Origin: Chitinophagales bacterium
GTDB lineage: Bacteria; Bacteroidota; Bacteroidia; Chitinophagales; UBA8649
Direction of reading: 5' to 3'
DNA: 64,000 bases
NCBI GenBank assembly: GCA_020635995.1
Contig: JACJYS010000006.1
Location: forward strand, 124,001-188,000
A program made the translations under genes and the position numbers. Below, in pieces: positions 8,730 to 18,040 of this stretch. Each line of letters begins with the position of its first letter. The first letter of the stretch is position 1. Below the pieces are notes generated by a model. The model was not told the DNA's origin, did not search any database, and was given only the letters and a program-made list of their open reading frames with translations.

Positions 8730-10223
8730 ATGAAAAATAAGTTTTTAGCGTTTACTATGATTTTTGCATCTGTGGGGCTGTTCAGTTTAAGCTCTTGCAA
8801 AAAAGGTTCTTCATCTACAACGGGTTGGGAATATAACAATCCTGACTGGGGCGGTTTTGAAGACAGAAAATTTATGGGACAAGAAACAGGTCCCGGTTTG
8901 GTATTTATTCCCGGTGGTACTTTTGTTATGGGAAATACAGAACAAGATGTTATGTTTGAACACCAAGCATTCCCAAGAAGAATTACCGTTTCTTCATTTT
9001 ATATGGATGAAACAGAAGTACGAAATTTGGACTACCGTGAGTATTTATACTGGTTAGGTAGAACTTTTGGTACAGATTATCCGGAAATTGTAAAAGCTGC
9101 TGAGCCAGACCAAGAAGTTTGGAGAGATGAGTTAGCTTACAATGAACCTTATGTAGAGTACTACTTTACTCACCCTGCTTACGATGATTATCCTGTAGTA
9201 GGTGTAGATTGGGAGCAAGCCATGGATTATTGCGAGTGGAGAACAGACAGAGTTAACGAAATGATAATGGTAAGAGATGGATTTTTAGAATTAAATCCTA
9301 ACCAAGTAAATGCAGATAACTTTAATACTGATGCTTATTTAGCCAACCAATACGAAGGTGTAGAAGGTAAAAAACCAATGAAAAACTTAGACCCAAATGG
9401 CGAAGAGTACAGAAAAGTGCAGTTTGAAGATGGTATTTTATTGCCGGACTACAGATTACCTACTGAAGCTGAGTGGGAATATGCAGCATTGGCTTTAATA
9501 GGAAACTTACCTCACCCAGACGAAGAAAGAGTAACAGACAGAAGAATTTACCCTTGGAATGGTACAACTACACGTTATTACAAAGGTGGCTGGCAAGGAG
9601 ATTTCTTAGCTAACTTTAAAAGAGGTAGAGGAGATAACATGGGACTTGCAGGAAACTTAAACGACAACGCTTCAATTACTGCTCCGGTAGATGCTTTTTA
9701 TCCAAACGATTTTGGTTTATTTAATATGGCAGGAAACGTAAGTGAGTGGGTATTAGATGTTTACAGACCATTAACTTTTGAAGATGCTGAAGACTTTAAT
9801 ACTTTTAGAGGTAACGTATTTAAAACTAAAGTACTTGATGATGAAGGAAATATAGCTCCTAAAAATGATACAACCGGTAAAATAGAATATCGTTTAGTAA
9901 CAGACGAAGAAGTAGCTACAAGAAGAAACTACAGAACTGCTGATGTTAGAGATTATTTAGATGGAGATAACCAATCATTAAACGGCAATGAATATATGTA
10001 TAACTATGGTGTTACATCTTTAGTAAACAACGAAAGTAGAGTTTATAAAGGTGGTAGCTGGAATGACCGAGCATATTACTTATCTCCGGGAACAAGAAGA
10101 TATTTAGACCAAAAAGAAGCTTCTTCTCAAATAGGATTTAGATGTGCAATGATAAGAGTGGGCTCACCAAGTGGAAACCAAATAAAAGGTGGAAACAACT
10201 TTAAAAAGAAAAAGAAATGGTAA
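8730..10223 (+). CDS. gldJ: Gliding motility / type IX lipoprotein GldJ
   Basis: GldJ is an outer-membrane lipoprotein needed for gliding and for stability of other Gld proteins of the type IX machine. The 497-residue product has a lipoprotein signal with the modified cysteine at residue 23 (LSSCKKG). A formylglycine-generating-enzyme-like (SUMF1) fold runs from GLVFIPGGTFVMGN (about residue 55) through LPTEAEWEYAA and NMAGNVSEWV to YKGGSWNDRAYYLSPGTRR and IGFRCAM near the end. NPDWGGFEDRKFMGQETGPG and YREYLYWLGRTFGTDYP separate it from the shorter GldK. The tail is lysine-rich. A strong hairpin terminator follows 27 bp later. Confidence 0.9.
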   Translation: MKNKFLAFTMIFASVGLFSLSSCKKGSSSTTGWEYNNPDWGGFEDRKFMGQETGPGLVFIPGGTFVMGNTEQDVMFEHQAFPRRITVSSFYMDETEVRNLDYREYLYWLGRTFGTDYPEIVKAAEPDQEVWRDELAYNEPYVEYYFTHPAYDDYPVVGVDWEQAMDYCEWRTDRVNEMIMVRDGFLELNPNQVNADNFNTDAYLANQYEGVEGKKPMKNLDPNGEEYRKVQFEDGILLPDYRLPTEAEWEYAALALIGNLPHPDEERVTDRRIYPWNGTTTRYYKGGWQGDFLANFKRGRGDNMGLAGNLNDNASITAPVDAFYPNDFGLFNMAGNVSEWVLDVYRPLTFEDAEDFNTFRGNVFKTKVLDDEGNIAPKNDTTGKIEYRLVTDEEVATRRNYRTADVRDYLDGDNQSLNGNEYMYNYGVTSLVNNESRVYKGGSWNDRAYYLSPGTRRYLDQKEASSQIGFRCAMIRVGSPSGNQIKGGNNFKKKKKW

Positions 10224-10250
10224 TAAACCCATTGTAACAAATATAAAAAA

Positions 10251-10275
10251 TGCGAGCCAAAGGCTCGCATTTTTT
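10251..10275 (+). terminator. Rho-independent terminator after gldJ
   Basis: TGCGAGCC (10251-10258), a 3-base loop, GGCTCGCA (10262-10269) and six T form a textbook terminator 27 bp after the gldJ stop. Confidence 0.9.
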
Positions 10276-10682
10276 GTTTGTGATAATCTTAGAATGTCAT
10301 AACGGAAATTTTGAAACAATATTAACAACTTCTTTAGGGTCATCTTCTATAGACTCCCCTAAAGGGTGGAAATTAAGACGAACCAACAGGCACACGTCTT
10401 TGCGAGAAAATTATGACGGAGGAATAATTTTTGTGGCAATCTCAACCTCTCCGTAGTTTACAGTGCATACTCTTGTCCCTCTCTAATGAAAAATTGTCTG
10501 TCCACCCTCTTTGATAGTATAAAGTTGTTACACTATCTACTGCATATATGGTTTATTGGCACTATAATATACCGTAGTTCTCATGCAGAATATGCATATT
10601 TATGTGTGTCCTCTCTTATTGTAAAAATAAATTAGTTATTTGCATCTGTTACTCATATATAAATATAAAAAGCACTTTTGAA
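10276..10682. other. Gene-free spacer with degenerate repeats
   Basis: I see no credible gene in these 407 bases. The segment at 10394-10447 (CGTCTTTGCGAG ... GGCAATCTC) has an internal AAAATTAT/ATAATTTT hairpin around GACGGAGGA and resembles scattered intergenic repeats of Bacteroidota. The remainder is AT-rich with no clear promoter. Confidence 0.5.
10394..10447. repeat. Intergenic hairpin repeat candidate
   Basis: AAAATTAT (10407-10414) pairs with ATAATTTT (10424-10431) around a GACGGAGGA loop, inside outer TTGCGAGA and CAATCTC flanks. The base composition is GC-richer than the surroundings. It occurs once in this window, so the repeat nature is inferred from resemblance only. Confidence 0.35.
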
Positions 10683-10853
10683 ATGGAATTCATCTATATT
10701 ATTACAATAATAATACTTACAGCATTATTTATGCTTACCGCTTTAAAAATGGTATTAGAATATGCCGGAAACATTGAAATAGATATTGATTTGCCACATG
10801 GTAAAATCAAAATAAAGAAGAAAAAGCCAAACAAAAGGCAAAACACGTCATAG
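10683..10853 (+). CDS. Small membrane protein, 56 residues
   Basis: An ATG at 10683 opens 56 codons: one hydrophobic helix (FIYIITIIILTALFMLTALKM) followed by a short acidic part and a very basic tail (KIKIKKKKPNK). The frame extends upstream, but those codons look non-coding. Layout suggests a single-pass inner-membrane protein with the basic tail in the cytoplasm. I recognise no family. It is convergent with the ctpA-like gene. Reality of the gene is plausible but unproven. Confidence 0.4.
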   Translation: MEFIYIITIIILTALFMLTALKMVLEYAGNIEIDIDLPHGKIKIKKKKPNKRQNTS

Positions 10854-10939
10854 ACTCTTTAGGCGGTTCAGGTTGTTTTTTGGTTGAAATATAAAGGCTC
10901 GCCCACCTTGCTTATCAACAACTAAAACAAATTCAGCTA

Positions 10940-12550
10940 CTAAAACTCCTCCAAAGCTTTTTTAATAGCTTCAGACTCACTATTAACAACTCTGTAAAAA
11001 CCCTCATTTTTAAATAGTTGCTTAGCTAAATTGGCTTTTAAAAGTACTTTTACGCCTTTTTTGTAGTTTGCATTATCACTAAGTTTTCTTTCTAAACCAT
11101 TGCTTTGAGCATATTTAATAAAAGATGAAAACATAGTTTCAGACACATGGAAAGTATTTGCAAAATTATCAATGTTATATTTATCAAGCTCAGCTTTATT
11201 TTTAGTTGTGTAATCAAATAAAAATGGAGCCATGTATTGTCTAAAACTTGCCACATAATTATTAGTCATTAAAGTATCTAAAGGCACAAAAACATCCGGA
11301 GCTATTCCTCCTCCCCCATAAACTTTTCTTTTTTCTACTTTGGTATAATACACAACCGTATCTTGATGTGTTTCTACTAAAGAATCTGTGCCCAAAAGCT
11401 CTCCATCTTCATATCTATTACCTAATTCTTGATAATAACTGTCTTTATCATCATAAGGTTTTTGAATGCTTCTTCCCGAAGGCGTATAATACCTTGCCAC
11501 AGTTAGCCTAAGTGCCGATGTATCTGGAAATAAATGTTGCTCTTGCACCAATCCTTTCCCAAAAGTTCTTCGTCCTATTATAGTTCCTCTATCCCAGTCT
11601 TGTATAGCTCCCGCCATTATTTCGCTTGCCGAAGCCGAAAATTGATCCACTAAAACAACCAACTTTCCTTCTTCAAAAAGTCCTTTGCTGTCTGTTAAAT
11701 AATCAACTCGGGGCTGATGTAAACCTTCTGTATAAACCACCAATTTATCATCAGCAAGTATTTCGTCTATCATTTCTACGGCTGCTTGCAAATATCCTCC
11801 GGGATTGCCTCGCAAGTCTATTATCAAATTCTTTATTTCTTGCTTTTTCAATTTTTTTAAGCTGGAAGAAAACTCATCATAAGTAGTTGCAGCAAACCTA
11901 TTTACTTTTATATAACCCGTCTCTTTATTTAAAAGATAAGAGGCATCTACACTATAAATAGGTATTTTATCTCTTACTATGTAAAAAGGAATTAAATCTC
12001 CCTCTCTCAGCATAGTTACTTTTACTTTTGTTCCTTTAGGTCCTTTAAGCATTTTAACTACATCTGAGTTTTTAACACCCACGCCAGCCACTAATGAATC
12101 TTCTACATAAATAATTTTATCGCCAGCCATTATTCCTATCTTTTCCGAAGGACCATCTTGTATAGTAGCTTCTATGCTTATAGTATCTTTTCTTATTCTA
12201 AACTCCACGCCTATACCTTCAAAATTTCCCTGCATATCTTCTTCTACAGCTTGCATTTCTGACGATGGAATATAAACAGAATGCGGATCTAAATCTGACA
12301 ATAAATTTTCTATTGCTTTATTTTCAAGGTCTTTTACATTAAGAGAATCTACATAATTATTATCTATATACTTTATTACATCTTCTATTTTATTGTAGTT
12401 ATATTTTTGAAGTATAGAAGGTTTTTCTACCGTATTAATGCTAACCATATAGCCTAGCAAAATACCTCCTGCTAATACTAAAGCTAAAATTAATGGATGC
12501 AAATTTTGCTTCTTACTATTAGAAGGTTTACCAAAATTATTGTCTGTCAT
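10940..12550 (-). CDS. Carboxy-terminal processing peptidase, S41 family
   Basis: This 536-residue protease belongs to the CtpA/Prc group, which trims or degrades periplasmic proteins from their C-terminus. It has an N-terminal membrane anchor (residues about 18-38), a PDZ domain starting near GNFEGIGVEFRIR and containing KMLKGPKGTKVKV, then the S41 core. The Ser-Lys dyad is visible: the middle Ser of FSASASEI (Ser307) and Lys332 in GRRTFGKGLVQE, 25 residues apart as in E. coli Prc. It follows a small membrane-protein gene on the same strand with a 9-bp gap, so both may be one operon. Length is normal for Bacteroidota members. The physiological substrate cannot be told. Confidence 0.9.
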   Translation of the reverse strand: MTDNNFGKPSNSKKQNLHPLILALVLAGGILLGYMVSINTVEKPSILQKYNYNKIEDVIKYIDNNYVDSLNVKDLENKAIENLLSDLDPHSVYIPSSEMQAVEEDMQGNFEGIGVEFRIRKDTISIEATIQDGPSEKIGIMAGDKIIYVEDSLVAGVGVKNSDVVKMLKGPKGTKVKVTMLREGDLIPFYIVRDKIPIYSVDASYLLNKETGYIKVNRFAATTYDEFSSSLKKLKKQEIKNLIIDLRGNPGGYLQAAVEMIDEILADDKLVVYTEGLHQPRVDYLTDSKGLFEEGKLVVLVDQFSASASEIMAGAIQDWDRGTIIGRRTFGKGLVQEQHLFPDTSALRLTVARYYTPSGRSIQKPYDDKDSYYQELGNRYEDGELLGTDSLVETHQDTVVYYTKVEKRKVYGGGGIAPDVFVPLDTLMTNNYVASFRQYMAPFLFDYTTKNKAELDKYNIDNFANTFHVSETMFSSFIKYAQSNGLERKLSDNANYKKGVKVLLKANLAKQLFKNEGFYRVVNSESEAIKKALEEF

Positions 12551-12559
12551 AAATTGATT

Positions 12560-13018
12560 TTAAAATAAGCCAGCAATTAACTCGCTTATATTAATGTTGA
12601 ATAAATAATACGGCACAAAGATAACTGTTGCCCATACTAAAAAAGAAAGAAACATAAAAAATGCTATTCGCCACTTATCTTTAGTAAGCGACATAGCTAT
12701 AACCATACCAATGGGAATAGATAATACAGGAGTAAGAAACGCTATACCCGGCACACCAAAAGTTTTTCTAACTCTTACTAATATTCTGTTCCATTTTGTA
12801 AAAATTCTTTTTTTCTTTTTAGGAAAAACTTTTTGATAAAGTTTACTGAGCATTTCTCCGGCAAATGCAAATGCAAAAACACCCAATATACCACCTCCTA
12901 CTGTACTTATATAGCTGGGCAACAAACCTTGCTGAAATCCTAAAGAGGTAGCTAAGCCCATCATAAACTTGACAGTTGAAAAGCTAAATACTAATAAAGC
13001 TGATAAAAATTCTTCCAC
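12560..13018 (-). CDS. Small integral membrane protein, unknown function
   Basis: The 152-residue product has three to four hydrophobic helices (about 5-25, 35-55, 90-112, 117-140) split by a strongly basic cytoplasmic-looking loop (FPKKKKRIFTKWNRILVRVRK). I do not recognise a family; the general look is of a small transporter-like or membrane-organising protein. It lies just upstream of the CtpA-type protease on the same strand, so a functional link is possible but unsupported by anything else. Confidence 0.7.
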   Translation of the reverse strand: MEEFLSALLVFSFSTVKFMMGLATSLGFQQGLLPSYISTVGGGILGVFAFAFAGEMLSKLYQKVFPKKKKRIFTKWNRILVRVRKTFGVPGIAFLTPVLSIPIGMVIAMSLTKDKWRIAFFMFLSFLVWATVIFVPYYLFNINISELIAGLF

Positions 13019-13113
13019 TTACACTGGTGTATTTTAAAATTTGACAATTAGCTGACTAAGTTAAAAAATTAGTACATTATCTTTATGATTATTAACCACA
13101 AATTTTATGCCTT

Positions 13114-13797
13114 ATGAAAAATTTAACATTTAAACTCAGCATTTTAGTAGTTTACGTATTAGTAAGCTTTAAAGTTTCTTATGCACAAGGAAGCATTAAT
13201 GGTTATATAACTGATGAAGCTTCAAATTTAAAAATAGAATTTGCAGCTATTTCTTTAGAAAATGACCAAAAAACTTACCAAGCTCAAAGCAATGACGAAG
13301 GATACTATTCTTTTTCTAATATTGCCAATGGCAAATATATTATGACTATTTATTTTCAAGGTAAAAAACAAACTGTTGATGAAATAAGTATTAATAATAA
13401 TGAGCAAAATTTAAGTATTGCCGGAAATTTCACCAATACTTTTGGCAAAGATGAAGATTTTGTGGTAACGGTATATAAAAGTTTATTTAGAGTAGATATG
13501 CCTGATGTGAAACCCATAGATGCAGGCGTTATTAAAAATGGACCAATAAGAACTATAGAAAAAGCCATAGCTACTACACCCAATGTAATAGAAACACCTA
13601 TGGGTTTAAGTATAAAAGGTGCCAGACCGGGCACAGCAGTGTATTATATAGATGGTATGAGAACTTATGGCGATTTGAATATTCCTATGAGTTCTATAAG
13701 CAACATAGAGGTATATTCCGGTGCTGTACCTGCAAAATATGGCGATTCTACCAGCGGTATAATAGCTGTAGAAACCAAAAGTTATTTTGATTTCTAA
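13114..13797 (+). CDS. Stand-alone TonB-receptor plug protein without barrel
   Basis: The 227-residue product has a signal peptide (ending VSYAQG) and a CarboxypepD-regulatory-like beta-sandwich (SINGYITDEAS to about residue 105). A TonB-dependent-receptor plug domain follows (IRTIEKAIATTPNV, SIKGARPG, VYYIDGMRTYG, IEVYSGAVPAKYGDSTSG). It ends at SYFDF, right where a barrel would normally begin. A clean terminator follows and the next gene is a histidine kinase, so this is not simply a frameshifted receptor. Plug domains normally close a 22-strand barrel, so this one may act as a periplasmic partner of another receptor or as a binding protein. Function unknown. Confidence 0.8.
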   Translation: MKNLTFKLSILVVYVLVSFKVSYAQGSINGYITDEASNLKIEFAAISLENDQKTYQAQSNDEGYYSFSNIANGKYIMTIYFQGKKQTVDEISINNNEQNLSIAGNFTNTFGKDEDFVVTVYKSLFRVDMPDVKPIDAGVIKNGPIRTIEKAIATTPNVIETPMGLSIKGARPGTAVYYIDGMRTYGDLNIPMSSISNIEVYSGAVPAKYGDSTSGIIAVETKSYFDF

Positions 13798-13843
13798 TAC
13801 CATTTAGGATTGATATAATTTCGTTTTTCGTTTTTGTGTGTGT

Positions 13844-13878
13844 AAATCCCTGTTGAATTATTTTGGCAGGGATTTTTT
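13844..13878 (+). terminator. Rho-independent terminator after plug-protein gene
   Basis: AAATCCCTG (13844-13852) pairs with CAGGGATTT (13867-13875) and runs into a T-tract. It lies 47 bp after the plug-protein stop and isolates it from the kinase gene. Confidence 0.8.
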
Positions 13879-13948
13879 ATTTACTTCGGTTAAATACTGT
13901 TAAGCCATATTTTAGGTATATTGTTTTAAAAGTATCTTTACATTAAGT

Positions 13949-15463
13949 TTGAAACGCTGGCATATATATATGATAATAGCCATACTGAGCATTGCTCTTT
14001 TGGGTTTAATTTATATACAGTCTATATATGTTAAAAGAGGTTTATTTATACAAAATCAAATTTTTGACCAATATGTAAACGAAGCTTTAGTTAGAACCGC
14101 CCTAAAACTTGAAGAAGCTCAAGCATATAACATCATTAACAATACATACATTCCTGATTTTTACAACACTTCTCAAGCCATAAATGGCGATACAGATATG
14201 AGCATTGAATATGTAAATGGAGAAATAAATTTAGATGTTCAAAAAGATGAAGCCAATTATAGATTTACAGGAACAACTATGCAAGAAATTGATAGTCTTG
14301 TTAAAGCGTCTGACTTAGATAAAGATATACAAACCGAACTAAACGAAGGACTATTAGAAGAATACAAAAAACTGTTAGAAAATATGACTATGCAGTTTTT
14401 GTATGGCAATAAAAATAATTTAGCTCTTGATTCTCAACTAATTTCTAACACGCTAAATTTTGAATTTACCCGCTTAGGAATTAATACGCCTTTCAATTTT
14501 GCATTAATTGATGGTTATACTTTTCATAAAATAATAAGCACTTTTACAAGAATTAATGCTTCTACTCAAAAAAATTCTTACAAAACGCCTATACATACTA
14601 ATAATTTTACGGGCGAACACGCCATACTTATGGTAGATTTTCCTAAAAAGAAATCTTACATACTTAAAAGCAATAGCACTTTACTTTCTTTTTCTTTCTT
14701 TTTTGTTGCACTTATAGCTGTTTCCTTTGGTGCCAGTATTTATATTATTTACCGTCAGAAAAAACTATCGGAACTTAAAACCGATTTTATAAATAATATG
14801 ACGCATGAGCTTAAAACGCCTGTGGCTACAATATCTTTAGCTACAGAAATGCTAAAAAAAGAAAAAGTAAGACAAGACCCTGAAAAACTATTGAATTATA
14901 ACAATATTATAAGTACAGAAAACAAGCGGTTGGGTTCGCATATAGAAAAAGTACTACAAATAGCAGAATTAGATAGAAACAGTGTAAAACTTAATTTAGA
15001 AACAGCAGATTTTCATGAGCTTATTAATGAAACTATCAATAAATTTAAACTACGGCTTGAAGATGCTAAAGCCGAAATAAGCGTTTCACTTAACGCCACA
15101 AAAAGCAAAGTATCAGTAGATAAAAACCACATGAGCAATGTACTTTCTAATTTGGTTGATAATGCCATAAAATACAGAAACGTAGAAAGACCACTAAAGA
15201 TAAATATTGAAACTAAAAATGAAAATAATAAGTTAATATTTATAATAACAGATAATGGTATAGGAATGAATGCCTCTGATGCAAAAAAGATATTTACTAA
15301 ATTTTATAGAGTGCCTACTGGCAATATACACAATGTAAAAGGCTTTGGATTAGGCTTAAGTTATGTTAAAACTATAATAGATGAGCTTAAAGGAGAGGTA
15401 CAAGTTAAATCAGAATTAAATAAATACACTAAATTTACGTTAACATTACCAACAACAAAATAA
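13949..15463 (+). CDS. Sensor histidine kinase (HisKA-HATPase)
   Basis: The 504-residue membrane kinase has one N-terminal helix (IIAILSIALLGLIYI), an extracytoplasmic sensor region to about residue 245, a second helix (FFFVALIAVSFGASIYIIY) and a cytoplasmic kinase core. Phospho-acceptor His286 lies in NNMTHELKTPVA. The ATP-binding boxes are NLVDNAIKYRN, DNGIGM, FTKFYRV and GFGLGLSYV. I keep the TTG start at 13949 because it gives the usual MKRWHIYM-type N-terminus; an ATG lies seven codons downstream. The response regulator gene starts 6 bp after the stop, so they form a two-component pair. The signal is unknown. Confidence 0.9.
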   Translation: MKRWHIYMIIAILSIALLGLIYIQSIYVKRGLFIQNQIFDQYVNEALVRTALKLEEAQAYNIINNTYIPDFYNTSQAINGDTDMSIEYVNGEINLDVQKDEANYRFTGTTMQEIDSLVKASDLDKDIQTELNEGLLEEYKKLLENMTMQFLYGNKNNLALDSQLISNTLNFEFTRLGINTPFNFALIDGYTFHKIISTFTRINASTQKNSYKTPIHTNNFTGEHAILMVDFPKKKSYILKSNSTLLSFSFFFVALIAVSFGASIYIIYRQKKLSELKTDFINNMTHELKTPVATISLATEMLKKEKVRQDPEKLLNYNNIISTENKRLGSHIEKVLQIAELDRNSVKLNLETADFHELINETINKFKLRLEDAKAEISVSLNATKSKVSVDKNHMSNVLSNLVDNAIKYRNVERPLKINIETKNENNKLIFIITDNGIGMNASDAKKIFTKFYRVPTGNIHNVKGFGLGLSYVKTIIDELKGEVQVKSELNKYTKFTLTLPTTK

Positions 15464-15469
15464 AGAACA

Positions 15470-16174
15470 ATGAAAGAATATAAACATAGAATACTATTAG
15501 CAGAAGATGATCCAAACTTAGGAACACTTTTAAAAGATTCTTTAGAACTAGAAGATAATTATGTAGAACTTTTTACGGATGGCGAAAAAGCTTGGAAAGG
15601 TTTTAATAAAGATTATTTTGATATTTGCGTTTTAGATGTAATGATGCCCGAAAAAGACGGATTTACCTTGGGCAAAGAAATAAAAAGAGTAGCACCTAAA
15701 ATGCCTATCATTTTTCTTACGGCAAAATCAATGAAAGAAGACAAACTTGAAGGTTTTAAATTAGGAGCAGACGACTATATAACTAAACCATTTAGTTTTG
15801 AAGAGCTACAACTCCGTATAGATGCTATAATGAGAAGAGTAGAAAGTGCTATTTTGCCATCGCAGGGGCAAAGTGAGTTTATAATAGGGAAATATAAGTA
15901 TATAGACGATGAACGCTCTTTAAGCATGGGAAAAGAGACCAATAAACTTACCACTAAAGAAGCAGAATTATTAAAACTATTGGCTCACAACCAAAATAAA
16001 GTAGTAGATAGAGATGTAGCCTTAAAATCAATATGGGGAACAGACAACTATTTTACGGGAAGAAGTATGGACGTGTATATAACCAAACTCAGAAAATACT
16101 TAAAAGATGATGAAAACATTGAAATAGTTAATATTCATGGAAAAGGTTTTAAGCTAATAGTAAAAAACCAATAG
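15470..16174 (+). CDS. Response regulator, OmpR/PhoB type
   Basis: This 234-residue transcription factor has a receiver domain with acidic pocket LLAEDDP, phospho-acceptor Asp56 in VLDVMMPEKDG, Thr in IIFLTAKS and Lys in DYITKPFSF. A winged-helix DNA-binding domain (about 135-232) contains LTTKEAELLKLLA, GRSMDVYITKLRKYL and HGKGFKL. It is the natural partner of the histidine kinase 6 bp upstream. A terminator follows. Targets cannot be told from sequence. Confidence 0.93.
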   Translation: MKEYKHRILLAEDDPNLGTLLKDSLELEDNYVELFTDGEKAWKGFNKDYFDICVLDVMMPEKDGFTLGKEIKRVAPKMPIIFLTAKSMKEDKLEGFKLGADDYITKPFSFEELQLRIDAIMRRVESAILPSQGQSEFIIGKYKYIDDERSLSMGKETNKLTTKEAELLKLLAHNQNKVVDRDVALKSIWGTDNYFTGRSMDVYITKLRKYLKDDENIEIVNIHGKGFKLIVKNQ

Positions 16175-16196
16175 TTTTTATTGAAATTTTAAACAG

Positions 16197-16226
16197 AATG
16201 GATAGTAGGAATGCTATCCATTTTTT
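16197..16226 (+). terminator. Rho-independent terminator after response regulator
   Basis: AATGGATAG (16197-16205) pairs with CTATCCATT (16214-16222), followed by T residues. It ends the two-component operon and separates it from the restriction cassette. Confidence 0.8.
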
Positions 16227-16303
16227 GTATTAATATCAATTACAAAAGTATGTTGAGCAGAAAGAACTACGATACAAAGTTCAGATAATTACCCATTTTT
16301 TTG

Positions 16304-16311
16304 TACTTTTG
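16304..16311 (+). promoter_or_regulatory. Candidate -7 box for the restriction-modification cassette
   Basis: TACTTTTG matches the Bacteroidota -7 consensus TAnnTTTG and ends 24 bases before the methylase ATG. No clear -33 TTTG is seen at the usual distance. Confidence 0.35.
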
Positions 16312-16335
16312 ATTTAAAGAGAAATTATAGAACTG

Positions 16336-17244
16336 ATGATAGGCAAACCTTTTGTTAAATGGGCTGGAGGTAAAACTCAATTAATTAAAAAAATAAGCGA
16401 ATCTTTTCCTAAAGGAATAAAAAAATCAACATATACTTATATAGAACCTTTTGTGGGAGGAGGAGCAGTATTATTTCACATTTTAAATAATTATCCAAAC
16501 ATTGAAAAAATTGTAATTAACGATATAAATTCAGATTTAATTAACACATACAAAACGATTAAAAATAATGTTGAAGAATTAATTGAAGTGCTACAAAAAT
16601 GGGAAATAGAATTTCATGGTTTATTAAACGATGATGGTACTAAGAAAAAATATTATTATGAAAAACGTAATTTGTTTAACTCTCGTCAATCTGATAAAAC
16701 AACCCAAGCGGCATTATTTATTTTTTTAAATAAAACCTGTTTCAATGGATTGTTTCGGGTAAATCGGAAAAACGAATTTAATGTGCCTATAGGTGGCTAC
16801 AAAAGACCTATGATCTGCGATAGAGATAATTTATTAGCTGTAAATTCTCTGCTTCAAAAAGTCATAGTTTTAAATGATGATTTTGAAAAAACATTAAAAG
16901 AAGCTCAAGTAAATACAATTTTCTACTTAGACCCACCTTATAAACCTTTAAATCAAACTTCAAGCTTTAATTCATATTCAAAAGATGAGTTTAATGATGA
17001 CGAACAAATTCGTCTTGCCAAATTTTGTGAAAAAATAGATAAATTAGGTCATAAATGGATTTTAAGTAATTCTGACGTAAAAGGTAAAAATCCGAATGAC
17101 GATTTTTTTGATGATTTATACAAAAAGTATAACATAGATAGAGTCTTAGCCAAAAGAAGTATTAATGCAAATCCCGAAAAACGTGGAGAATTAACAGAAT
17201 TACTTATTACCAATCAACCAAAAGAATATGTCAAAATCATTTGA
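16336..17244 (+). CDS. DNA adenine methylase, M.DpnII (Dam) type
   Basis: This 302-residue alpha-class N6-adenine methyltransferase modifies A in GATC and protects the host from the neighbouring endonuclease. The AdoMet motif FVKWAGGKTQL is at the N-terminus, followed by YIEPFVGGGAVLFH, and the catalytic DPPY is at residues 199-202 (FYLDPPYKP). HGLLNDDGTKKKYYYEKRN and FNVPIGGYKRP belong to the GATC-recognition part of the Dam/DpnM group. Its end overlaps the endonuclease gene by 17 bp, typical of such cassettes. The identification is secure; the GATC specificity is inferred from family and from the DpnII-like partner. Confidence 0.92.
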   Translation: MIGKPFVKWAGGKTQLIKKISESFPKGIKKSTYTYIEPFVGGGAVLFHILNNYPNIEKIVINDINSDLINTYKTIKNNVEELIEVLQKWEIEFHGLLNDDGTKKKYYYEKRNLFNSRQSDKTTQAALFIFLNKTCFNGLFRVNRKNEFNVPIGGYKRPMICDRDNLLAVNSLLQKVIVLNDDFEKTLKEAQVNTIFYLDPPYKPLNQTSSFNSYSKDEFNDDEQIRLAKFCEKIDKLGHKWILSNSDVKGKNPNDDFFDDLYKKYNIDRVLAKRSINANPEKRGELTELLITNQPKEYVKII

Positions 17245-18040
17245 AATTTTTATCAAGCAATTAAGCACAACAAATTCAACACTTGATTTTTTTGTTGATT
17301 ATACCAAAATACAAGAAAATATAGACAATATTGCCATTAAGTTAAATCAATTAAATTATTTAATTGGTCAAGATGACTTGAATAGTGCAGTTAAAAAACT
17401 TTTCAATGAAAACAAAAATTGCTTTTCAGTTTTAAATATCCTCATTGCTGTCAGAAACAATAGACCCATTTTAAATGACAAAGGAGAAGTTGTTTTATTA
17501 TATAATTATTTTGATACAGATAAATCTATTATAGAGTTTTTAGAAAAAACGGGATTAGCTCATATTTTTAGAACAAAACAAATTAAAAATTTAGTTGATT
17601 ATGTTTTTGGAATTGAAGTTGGTCTTGACACAAACGCAAGAAAAAATAGAGTTGGTAAGAATATGGAAAAGACTATTGCCAAAATTTTTACTCAAAACGA
17701 AATCAAATTTGAAGAACAAGTAAGACTTAAATTAAACAGTCTTGGCGAAGATGTAAAACAATTTGATTTTACAATAAAGACTAAATCAAAAACATACTTA
17801 ATTGAAACAAATTATTATAATGGTGGTGGTTCAAAATTAAATGAAGTTGCAAGGGCATATACAGATTTAGCTCCTAAAATTAATCAATACAAAAACTATG
17901 AATTTGTTTGGATTACTGATGGTGTAGGTTGGCATTCTGCTAAAAACAAATTAGAAGAAGCGTTTAATAATATACCTCTTGTTTACAATTTATACACTAT
18001 TAAAAATTTTATTCAAAAAATAAAAAATGAATCCCAATAA
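17228..18040 (+). CDS. Type II restriction endonuclease, DpnII-like (GATC)
   Basis: The 270-residue product matches the R.DpnII family, which cuts unmethylated GATC before the G. Family hallmarks include the N-terminal FEIFIKQLSTTNSTLDFFVDY, GLAHIFRTKQIKNLVDYVFG and GLDTNARKNRVG. The probable PD-(D/E)xK core is QFDFTIKTKSKTYLIETNYY. The GGGSKLNEVARAY and FVWITDGVGW segments are also typical. Length is close to R.DpnII. It overlaps the upstream methylase by 17 bp and ends one base into the next methylase (the A of TAA is the A of ATG), so all three are co-translated. It looks intact. Confidence 0.92.
   Translation: MSKSFEIFIKQLSTTNSTLDFFVDYTKIQENIDNIAIKLNQLNYLIGQDDLNSAVKKLFNENKNCFSVLNILIAVRNNRPILNDKGEVVLLYNYFDTDKSIIEFLEKTGLAHIFRTKQIKNLVDYVFGIEVGLDTNARKNRVGKNMEKTIAKIFTQNEIKFEEQVRLKLNSLGEDVKQFDFTIKTKSKTYLIETNYYNGGGSKLNEVARAYTDLAPKINQYKNYEFVWITDGVGWHSAKNKLEEAFNNIPLVYNLYTIKNFIQKIKNESQ

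Noticed and set aside
13356..13634. Antisense frame inside the plug-protein gene
   Set aside because: It lies wholly opposite a well-supported domain-bearing gene and has no family features.
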